Assembly (NCBI GenBank): GCA_002325645.1
Contig: DCSN01000167.1
Span: forward strand, 2,852 to 9,476
Source: Pseudanabaena sp. UBA1465
GTDB lineage: Bacteria > Cyanobacteriota > Cyanobacteriia > Pseudanabaenales > Pseudanabaenaceae
DNA length: 6,625 bases
Direction of reading: 5' to 3'
A program made the translations under genes and the position numbers. Of the stretch, positions 1 through 4,615 are shown in pieces. The notes beneath the pieces were generated by a model, which searched no databases, was not told where the DNA came from, and saw only the letters and a list, made by a program, of their open reading frames with translations. Every line of letters begins with the position of its first letter. Positions within the stretch are counted from its first letter, which is position 1.

Positions 1-33
1 ACCTGTGGCGCACGCACAGCGTGCGCCACAGGT
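1..33. terminator. Hairpin at left edge, probable terminator of an upstream gene
   Basis: Bases 1-15 and 19-33 are perfect reverse complements (15 bp, GC-rich, containing GTGGCGCACG) closing on the three-base loop ACA. TTTTAGATCTTATTTTTT-like T-rich sequence follows on the + strand, as expected of an intrinsic terminator for a + strand gene lying left of the window. The stem may extend beyond the window edge, because the T run after base 33 could pair with As before base 1. The role as terminator is inference; the inverted repeat is seen directly. Confidence 0.7.
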
Positions 34-77
34 TTTAGATCTTATTTTTTAATTATGCCCGACTACTTAAAGGGAAA

Positions 78-107
78 TTGCAAAGTATATTCTTTATTTT
101 CTAGATT
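78..107 (+). promoter_or_regulatory. Possible sigma70-type promoter of the HPt gene
   Basis: TTGCAA (78-83) lies 18 bases before TAGATT (102-107), a loose match to -35 and -10 boxes, placing a start site about 10 bases before the ATG at 125. The region is AT-rich, so such matches arise easily by chance. No clear Shine-Dalgarno sequence lies before the ATG, which would fit a very short leader. Confidence 0.25.
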
Positions 108-124
108 TTTTAGTCTATAGATCC

Positions 125-487
125 ATGAATCAGCACACCAACTCTCCTATAGATCTAGTGCAGCTTAATCAAATATCAGAAGGTGATATAGAGTTTGAAG
201 TTGAGGTTTTACAGGTTTATGTGGAAGATATTTCGCAAAGAATAGAAAAATTGCGTGAGGCGATCGCCAATAATAATCTTTTACAAATTAGTCAAGAAGC
301 GCATCACATGAAGGGTTCTAGCAGTAATGTGGGAGCTTTACAAGTGCGGGATTTAGCGGTGCAAATTGAAGGGTTAAATCTGGAGCAAGATTTAGAAAAA
401 GCATTGAACATACTTGATGATATGGATATGGCCATTCAAGCAGTTGATGGGTTTGTTCTCCAAAAAGCCGCAAAATTGTCGTCCTAA
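125..487 (+). CDS. HPt-domain phosphotransfer protein
   Basis: A 120-residue protein that is essentially a single histidine phosphotransfer (HPt) domain. The signature runs from about residue 59 to 71: A-H-H-M-K-G-S-S-S-N-V-G-A, matching the family pattern A-H-x-L-K-G-x-x-x-x-x-G. His60 is the expected phosphoacceptor, with Lys63 and Gly64 next to it. Flanking segments (about 20-55 and 72-115) are amphipathic and helix-prone, as in the four-helix HPt bundle. Such proteins shuttle phosphate between a hybrid histidine kinase receiver and a downstream response regulator in the cytoplasm. There is no kinase or receiver beside it in the window, so its partners must be encoded elsewhere. The start is the only in-frame ATG near the N-terminus and lacks a clear ribosome binding site. 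Family assignment is confident; the specific pathway is unknown. Confidence 0.88.
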   Translation: MNQHTNSPIDLVQLNQISEGDIEFEVEVLQVYVEDISQRIEKLREAIANNNLLQISQEAHHMKGSSSNVGALQVRDLAVQIEGLNLEQDLEKALNILDDMDMAIQAVDGFVLQKAAKLSS

Positions 488-530
488 GGCACTTACGAGA
501 AAATACAATACTAATCCAGATTTTCCAGAA

Positions 531-560
531 TCGTTGGAGCGGCTTTACCACCCCCAACGA
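531..560 (+). terminator. Weak hairpin downstream of the HPt gene
   Basis: TCGTTGG (531-537) and CCAACGA (554-560) are perfect complements separated by 16 bases and followed by TGCTGGTTTT. This is the only notable inverted repeat in the 179-base gap after the HPt gene and may serve as its terminator. The long loop and short T run make it weak. The rest of the gap (488-666) shows no gene I can support. Confidence 0.3.
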
Positions 561-634
561 TGCTGGTTTTATATTTGGTACTTTATTAAGTCGCAAGTCC
601 CTAATGAGCAAGACTAATAGACTCTAAATGAGAC

Positions 635-656
635 TATACTGGTCAGTAGTTATAGA
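635..656 (+). promoter_or_regulatory. Candidate -10 elements upstream of the HTH gene
   Basis: TATACT (635-640) and TATAGA (651-656) each resemble a -10 box; no good -35 accompanies either. If the second is used, transcription would begin within a few bases of the ATG at 667, giving a leaderless or nearly leaderless message. That would be consistent with the absence of a Shine-Dalgarno sequence before this start. This is inference from short motifs. Confidence 0.25.
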
Positions 657-666
657 ATAATTAGCA

Positions 667-1041
667 ATGAGTCTTACATTTTCAGCATCAGAACTGACCT
701 CTGATCATAATTATGAGCTTATGGATGTGGAAAAAATCCAAAAAGCTTTGGGGCGATCGCGGGCTTCGGTATATCGCTATGCCAATACTGATCCCAATCA
801 AGGATTATTAAATTTACCCTACGATCCGCAAAGACTTAATCCAGAATTGCGGCAAAGCGATCGCGAACCCTTGTTATTTCATCCGACGGAGGTATCCAGA
901 TTTGCGCGAGATGTTTTGAAAATGAAGCAGGTGACAATTCAAGTGCAAGAAACCACCCAAAATGAGACTAATCGGCTTTTACGAGAGATTTTACAAGAGT
1001 TAAAAACTCTAAATCAATCAATGGGAAAAGATTCTAATTGA
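667..1041 (+). CDS. Small putative helix-turn-helix DNA-binding protein
   Basis: A 124-residue protein without a family I can name. Residues about 19-39 (MDVEKIQKALGRSRASVYRYA) read as a helix-turn-helix of the AlpA/MerR or resolvase-tail type: a short helix, the turn around Gly29-Arg30-Ser31, then a recognition helix with Ser-Val-Tyr-Arg-Tyr. A proline- and charge-rich middle (about 43-68) leads to a segment at 70-88 (LLFHPTEVSRFARDVLKMK) resembling the part of such proteins that locates the next helix after a 'HP.EV.RF' turn. Residues about 91-118 are rich in Q, E, L and T and look like a short coiled coil, probably for dimerisation. Cytoplasmic; no signal peptide or membrane segment. The base composition and two internal GCGATCGC octamers look native rather than recently acquired. 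It follows the HPt gene on the same strand after 179 bases and is followed directly by a terminator that overlaps its stop codon. The function is a guess: a small transcriptional regulator, target unknown. Confidence 0.72.
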   Translation: MSLTFSASELTSDHNYELMDVEKIQKALGRSRASVYRYANTDPNQGLLNLPYDPQRLNPELRQSDREPLLFHPTEVSRFARDVLKMKQVTIQVQETTQNETNRLLREILQELKTLNQSMGKDSN

Positions 1042-1070
1042 TAAAAAAAGCGGCGCTTTTTTTATCAATT
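1036..1070. terminator. Bidirectional hairpin terminator overlapping the HTH stop codon
   Basis: Bases 1036-1051 and 1055-1070 are perfect 16-base complements with loop GGC. The core is A7-GC on the left and GC-T7 on the right, so transcripts from either strand end the stem in a U run. The TGA stop of the helix-turn-helix gene (1039-1041) lies inside the left arm. It should terminate that gene and may also back up termination of the opposing speA gene. Confidence 0.75.
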
Positions 1071-1077
1071 ACAGCAA

Positions 1078-1128
1078 TAAGAAAATTTTTAAAAGTGTTG
1101 CGAAGCAACACTTTTAAAAATTTTCTTA
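1078..1128. terminator. Long perfect hairpin, convergent terminator (repeat family copy A)
   Basis: Bases 1078-1101 and 1105-1128 are perfect 24-base complements closing on loop GAA. The top of the stem is GTGTTGC/GCAACAC and the lower part is T/A runs, so both strands produce a GC-containing stem followed by a U-rich tract. It lies between the convergent helix-turn-helix gene (+) and speA (-), 22 bases from the speA stop, and should terminate both. The apical GTTGC/GCAAC and the tail after the hairpin recur at 4449-4525. Confidence 0.75.
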
Positions 1129-1129
1129 A

Positions 1130-1148
1130 TTCGGATTTAAGCGCTGTA
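1130..1148. repeat. Hairpin tail repeat, copy A
   Basis: TTCGGATTTAAGCGCTGTA follows the 1078-1128 hairpin and matches 4500-4525 except for one A/G difference and a 7-base length difference (the second copy carries an extra AGCGCAG-like unit). Both copies begin two bases after their hairpin. Shared position relative to a hairpin with the same apical stem indicates a common dispersed element. What the element is, and whether it is mobile, cannot be read from two copies. Confidence 0.6.
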
Positions 1149-1150
1149 GT

Positions 1151-3076
1151 TTAGCTGAGATAGGTGTAACCGTTTAAGCAATGCTCATATTTTTGTAAAA
1201 ACAGCCTTGCTTCATCCAAAGTGATTTGTTTCTCTTGCAGAGCGCGTTCTGTTTCTTGACGAATATTTTCTAGCATCGAATCACGACTATACTGCACATA
1301 TTGCAGAACCTCCGTCATCGAATCACCCTTGATCACATGCTCAACCTTATAGCCACTCGATGTTGCATGAATATGCACAGCATCGGTATCACCAAAGAGA
1401 TTATGTAAATCGCCAAGAATTTCTTGGTAGGCTCCACCGAGAAAGAGCGCTAAATAGTAGGGTTCTTCGGCGATAAAGGGATGTAGTTCGAGAACAGATT
1501 TGACATCGCGCAAATCGATAAAGTGATCGATTTTACCATCGCTATCGCAGGTAAGATCGGCAATTGTCCCACGACAACTAGGTTCTTCATTGAGGCGATG
1601 GATTGGCATGATCGGGAATAATTGATCGATCGCCCAACTGTCTGGAGCAGACTGAAATACAGAGAAGTTGCAATAATAAGTAAGTGCCATGGCTCGTTCT
1701 AGATCTTCGAGATCATCGGGAACGTAGTTAAGTTGGCGTGTCACTTGGAGAATGCGATCGCAACATTCCCAAAAAAGTCTCTCAACTCTGGCGCGTTGCT
1801 TGAGGCTGAGATAGCCAAAGGAAAATAAACTGATCGCTTCTTGATTAAACTGTACCGCATCATGATAAATCTCTTGATAGTTACTTTCATTGATGTTTTC
1901 GAGGGCTTCAAAGAGATTGCGAACAATTAAATGCTCATCTTCTTTGAGGGGTGCGATCGCTTGATTAGGAGTACCACTAATCCCGACCACATCAAAGACT
2001 AAAACTGATTGGTGAGAAGCGATCGCCCGACCACTTTCACTGGTTAAGGTTGGCACAGGAACACCTTTCTCTCCACAAGCATCTTTAATGGCGGCGACAA
2101 TATCGTAGGCATAGTTCTGCATACTGTAGTTTTTAGAGGCATAGAAATTAGTTTTAGAACCATCGTAATCTACGCCCAAACCACCGCCCACATCCAGATG
2201 TCCCATGGGTGCGCCCAAGGACGCAAGCTGCACATAAATCTGTCCTGCTTCCCTTAATGCATCTTTGATGGTACTGATGTTGCTAATTTGGGAACCGATA
2301 TGAAAATGGAGCAATTTTAGGGAATCCAGCATATTTGCGGCTTCCAATTGTTCCACGGTTTCCAAGATTTCCCACATACTCAAACCGAACTTAGCGCGAT
2401 CGCCTGTGGAATCTTCCCAATGCCCAACTCCTTTCGCACTGAGTTTAGCGCGTACACCAACCACGGGAGCGATTCCCAACTTGGTAGCAGCCCGAATGAT
2501 CATTTCCACTTCTTCAAGCTGTTCAATCACAATGATTGTGTTCTGCCCCAATTTCCTTGCTAGCAAAGAAGTTTCAATATATTCTGCATCCTTGTAGCCA
2601 TTGCAAATTAATAATGAGCCAGGAGTACGGAGGGTCGCAAGGGCAATCAACAATTCGGGCTTAGAACCCGCTTCGAGTCCGAATTGAAATGGCTTGCCAT
2701 ATTTAGCAATTTCTTCGACCAATTGGCGTTGCTGATTGACTTTAACGGGAAATACACCTCGATAAACGCCATTGTAGTTATAGCGGGCGATCGCTTTAGC
2801 AAAGGTCGCATTAATGCGCTCAATGCGATCGGCTAAGATGTCCGAGAATCTTACTAAAATTGGCAAACGCAGTCCTCGTTGTTTGAGATCATTGACCATC
2901 TCAAATAGGTCAATACAACCGCCGCGATCGCCTTTTGGAGATACCGTCACATGCCCTGCTTCATTGATACTGAAATACGGCTCTCCCCACCCATCAATAC
3001 GATAGAGCGTTTCACTATCTTGAATCGTCCACTTTTTAGTGTCTACAACAACAGGTAATTGAATCTCTTGCAACAT
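1151..3076 (-). CDS. speA: Biosynthetic arginine decarboxylase
   Basis: A 641-residue PLP enzyme of the alanine-racemase/ornithine-decarboxylase fold (group IV), converting arginine to agmatine and CO2, the first step of the agmatine route to putrescine and spermidine. The length is close to that of E. coli SpeA (about 658). Visible landmarks in order: FPVKVNQ (109-115) with Lys112 as the PLP Schiff-base lysine; HFHIGSQ (257-263); the glycine-rich phosphate-binding loop DVGGGLGVDYDG (295-306); SESGRAI (346-352); and LTCDSDG (508-514) with Cys510 as the active-site cysteine contributed by the C-terminal domain. The extended middle and C-terminal helical regions are typical of bacterial SpeA and absent from short ornithine decarboxylases. 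No frameshift or missing key residue is seen. The ATG at 3076 is the natural family start; TAGGG about 10 bases upstream is a weak ribosome binding site. It stands alone, convergent with the helix-turn-helix gene and divergent from the MEKHLA gene. Confidence 0.97.
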   Translation of the reverse strand: MLQEIQLPVVVDTKKWTIQDSETLYRIDGWGEPYFSINEAGHVTVSPKGDRGGCIDLFEMVNDLKQRGLRLPILVRFSDILADRIERINATFAKAIARYNYNGVYRGVFPVKVNQQRQLVEEIAKYGKPFQFGLEAGSKPELLIALATLRTPGSLLICNGYKDAEYIETSLLARKLGQNTIIVIEQLEEVEMIIRAATKLGIAPVVGVRAKLSAKGVGHWEDSTGDRAKFGLSMWEILETVEQLEAANMLDSLKLLHFHIGSQISNISTIKDALREAGQIYVQLASLGAPMGHLDVGGGLGVDYDGSKTNFYASKNYSMQNYAYDIVAAIKDACGEKGVPVPTLTSESGRAIASHQSVLVFDVVGISGTPNQAIAPLKEDEHLIVRNLFEALENINESNYQEIYHDAVQFNQEAISLFSFGYLSLKQRARVERLFWECCDRILQVTRQLNYVPDDLEDLERAMALTYYCNFSVFQSAPDSWAIDQLFPIMPIHRLNEEPSCRGTIADLTCDSDGKIDHFIDLRDVKSVLELHPFIAEEPYYLALFLGGAYQEILGDLHNLFGDTDAVHIHATSSGYKVEHVIKGDSMTEVLQYVQYSRDSMLENIRQETERALQEKQITLDEARLFLQKYEHCLNGYTYLS

Positions 3077-3240
3077 CTTATAAACCCTATAAACCTTACA
3101 AATAGTAAGTAGTTATCATTTCTAATGTAGTGGCTAATTGCAAAAATAGTCTAGATCTTTTTGAACAAGTTGAAAATTGAGGTTTCTCTCTGAGGAATCG
3201 AGATTTCAACCAAAACATCGCGTAGTCCTAAATAGGTAAA

Positions 3241-3267
3241 AATAGGCGGCGCTTTGCGTTGCCTATT
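3241..3267. repeat. Intergenic hairpin between divergent speA and MEKHLA genes (first of a pair)
   Basis: Bases 3241-3252 pair with 3256-3267 over 12 positions, two of them G-T (wobble in + strand RNA), closing on loop TTT; the apex reads GGCGCTTTGCGTTGCC. It sits in a divergent gap, where neither neighbour needs a terminator. It could be a repeat element, an insulator between the two promoters, or part of a 5' leader of the MEKHLA gene. Confidence 0.55.
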
Positions 3268-3273
3268 CTACTA

Positions 3274-3316
3274 CCAAACATCGAGATTCCCGCTTAGCGG
3301 GAATCTCGATGTTTGG
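3274..3316. repeat. Perfect 20-bp hairpin upstream of the MEKHLA gene (second of a pair)
   Basis: Bases 3274-3293 and 3297-3316 are perfect 20-base complements (the arm contains CATCGAGATTCCCGC) with loop TTA, followed by ATTTTTA on the + strand. It lies 42 bases before the GTG of the MEKHLA gene and 7 bases after the previous hairpin. If that gene's promoter is upstream, this would be a leader hairpin able to attenuate transcription; if downstream, it is an insulator or repeat. A weakly similar stretch (AATCGAGATTTC and CCAAAACATCG, about 3196-3221) may be a decayed partial copy. Confidence 0.65.
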
Positions 3317-3358
3317 ATTTTTACCGTAAGATTTAAAAAGGTTAATGTCAGATAAATC

Positions 3359-3844
3359 GTGAACTTAGATCAATCTCAACCTTGGTTGCAAGCAGACTTA
3401 CTGCAACATATCCAGCGACTTTGCTATAGCTTTCAGCATTGGACTGGTAAACCATTAATTCAAATATCTCCTGAGAATTCCCCATTAGCGATCGCTAATT
3501 TATTATTTAATGCAGATTTTGTAGTGGTTTCTCACGGTACTCAAACCGATCCAGTGCTGAATTATGGCAATCACCAAGCCCTCGAATTATGGAAAATGAA
3601 TTGGCAAACTTTTACCTCAACGCCGTCCCGCTATACGGCTGAGCCGATGGAACGCAGTGAAAGGGAGCAGCTTTTAGCACAGGCTAAATCACAGGGTTAT
3701 ATTAGTGCCTATCGCGGCATTCGGATTGCCAGTAATGGCGATCGCTTTTATATCAATCAAGCAATTATTTGGAATGTAATTGATCGAGAAGGCAAACTCT
3801 GGGGACAAGCTGCAACCTTTAACGATTGGGAAGCGATCGCTTAA
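3359..3844 (+). CDS. MEKHLA-domain protein
   Basis: A 161-residue protein that is almost entirely a MEKHLA domain, a PAS-like module found as a stand-alone protein in cyanobacteria and other bacteria and at the end of plant HD-ZIP III transcription factors. Visible landmarks: the N-terminal helix with L-x-x-H-I-x-x-L-x-x-S-F-x-x-W-T-G-x-x-L (about 14-33); VLNYGNHQALELW (66-78); SRYTAEP (90-96); and YRGIRIASNGDRFYINQAIIWNVID (about 118-142; key residues G120, S125, G127 and the W138 strand). PAS-like folds bind small ligands or partners, but no ligand is known to me for this family. Soluble and cytoplasmic by appearance. The start is GTG; a short frame ATG-TCA-GAT-AAA-TCG-TGA (3345-3362), preceded by AAAAAGG, overlaps it, so translation may be coupled or the true start may differ. 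It ends with a GCGATCGC octamer next to the stop. Family assignment is confident; function is unknown. Confidence 0.87.
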   Translation: MNLDQSQPWLQADLLQHIQRLCYSFQHWTGKPLIQISPENSPLAIANLLFNADFVVVSHGTQTDPVLNYGNHQALELWKMNWQTFTSTPSRYTAEPMERSEREQLLAQAKSQGYISAYRGIRIASNGDRFYINQAIIWNVIDREGKLWGQAATFNDWEAIA

Positions 3845-3877
3845 ATTAAGTATTAGACACAGCACAAAGCGCGTTAA

Positions 3878-3905
3878 TTGACTTAAAATTGTTAGCGATT
3901 AGATA
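3878..3905 (+). promoter_or_regulatory. Candidate promoter of the DUF4079 gene
   Basis: TTGACT (3878-3883) is followed after 16 bases by TAGATA (3900-3905), a fair sigma70-type pair in the 122-base gap between the MEKHLA and DUF4079 genes. It would give a leader of about 55 bases. No terminator hairpin is visible between the two genes, so read-through from the MEKHLA gene is also possible. Confidence 0.4.
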
Positions 3906-3966
3906 AGATTTGCTACGAAATCTTTACGTCAATCAATTTATTCAATCCAAATAACCCACCAAGTTT

Positions 3967-4449
3967 ATGATTATTGCAATTCCTGAACCATTGAAAACAT
4001 TGGTGACTTTTGCTCACCCCATTCTGATGACGCTCACCTTGATTTTGGCATTGTATGCAGGTTATGTCGGGTGGCAATACCGCAGAATTCGCAGTACCGA
4101 TGGAGAAGAGAAAAAAGCGCTGATCTCGAAGAAATACAATCTCCTGCATCACAAACTGGGATCAGTGTTTTTATTGTTGATGGTGGCAGGTGCTGTCGGC
4201 GGTATGGCTGTGACCTATAACAATAATGGCAAGCTTTTTGTCGGGGCGCACTTGATCGCTGGTTTAGGATTGACATTTTTAGCGGCTTTATCGGCGGCTT
4301 TAGCACCTTTACTGCAACAAGCCAAGGAATGGGCGCGGATCACCCATATTGCGGTCAATACCCTGTTGGTTGGTGTTTTTGTATGGCAATCTCTAACTGG
4401 CTTTGAAATTGTCCAGAGAATTTTAGAACAAATGTCTAAAGCTTCGTAA
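3967..4449 (+). CDS. DUF4079-family four-helix membrane protein
   Basis: A 160-residue integral membrane protein resembling the DUF4079 family, common in cyanobacteria and photosynthetic eukaryotes. Four hydrophobic helices are visible: about 12-36, 64-83, 93-115 and 124-146, with a charged loop after the first (RRIRSTDGEEKK, 39-50), which the positive-inside rule would place in the cytoplasm or stroma side. Histidines sit at or near a helix end in all four segments: His17 in AHP, His61-His62 in LLHHKLG, His95 in GAHLIAG and His127 in ITHIAVN. This arrangement is like cytochrome b561-type proteins that bind heme between helices; heme binding here is inference. No cleavable signal peptide is evident. 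The ATG at 3967 has no good Shine-Dalgarno sequence. The stop codon's last base begins a strong terminator hairpin. The physiological role is unknown. Confidence 0.85.
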   Translation: MIIAIPEPLKTLVTFAHPILMTLTLILALYAGYVGWQYRRIRSTDGEEKKALISKKYNLLHHKLGSVFLLLMVAGAVGGMAVTYNNNGKLFVGAHLIAGLGLTFLAALSAALAPLLQQAKEWARITHIAVNTLLVGVFVWQSLTGFEIVQRILEQMSKAS

Positions 4450-4497
4450 ATAGATTTTAAAAAAGGGTTGCGTTGCAACCCTTTTTTAAAATCTATT
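4449..4497. terminator. Perfect 23-bp bidirectional terminator hairpin (repeat family copy B)
   Basis: Bases 4449-4471 and 4475-4497 are perfect 23-base complements with loop GTT. The apical stem GGGTTGC/GCAACCC is flanked by A6 and T6 runs, so RNA from either strand forms a GC stem followed by a U tract. It begins at the final base of the DUF4079 stop codon and lies in the convergent gap before prfC, so it can terminate both genes. Confidence 0.82.
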
Positions 4498-4499
4498 GG

Positions 4500-4525
4500 T
4501 TCGGATTTGAGCGCAGAGCGCTGTA
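4500..4525. repeat. Hairpin tail repeat, copy B
   Basis: TTCGGATTTGAGCGC followed by AGAGCGCTGTA matches the tail after the 1078-1128 hairpin, with an internal duplication giving two AGCGC units separated by AG. It starts two bases after its hairpin, as copy A does. Further palindromes follow in the same gap: TATAGCTATA (4534-4543) and TCAGCGCTGA (4566-4575). The element may therefore extend to about 4580, though only the first 26 bases are supported by comparison within this window. Confidence 0.6.
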
Positions 4526-4581
4526 AATTTTAATATAGCTATAGGTTAGCCATGAGCTGACACTCTCAGCGCTGAAGCGAC

Positions 4582-4602
4582 TAATCGTGCTTTGCACGAT
4601 TA
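4582..4602. terminator. Short hairpin after the prfC stop
   Basis: TAATCGTGC (4582-4590) and GCACGATTA (4594-4602) are perfect complements with loop TTT, 13 bases beyond the prfC stop codon on the minus strand. No U tract follows on that strand, so it is a poor intrinsic terminator by itself; it may stabilise the 3' end or belong to the same repeat-rich gap. Confidence 0.5.
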
Positions 4603-4615
4603 ATTATCTCGTTAA

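Noticed and set aside
318..611. Minus-strand open frame of 97 codons opposite the HPt gene, and the + strand frame 414-617
   Set aside because: Both overlap the well-supported HPt gene or its 3' gap, have no recognisable domain, and show a composition typical of shadow frames.
1036..1128. Two adjacent inverted repeats considered as the start of a CRISPR array or a transposon end
   Set aside because: The two hairpins differ in sequence, there are no regularly spaced identical repeats, and no transposase or cas gene is present; termination of convergent genes explains them.
2348..3005. Plus-strand frames of 63-71 codons opposite speA
   Set aside because: They lie wholly inside a confidently identified speA and show no domain or start signal.
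3077..3160. Possible speA promoter with TTGCAA at 3138-3143 on the minus strand
   Set aside because: The hexamer is its own reverse complement and no convincing -10 box stands at the right spacing, so the match is too weak to annotate.
4034..4478. Two minus-strand frames opposite the DUF4079 gene
   Set aside because: Their translations are cysteine-, arginine- and proline-rich with no domain, as expected of antisense reading of a membrane-protein gene; the + strand frame has four clear helices.
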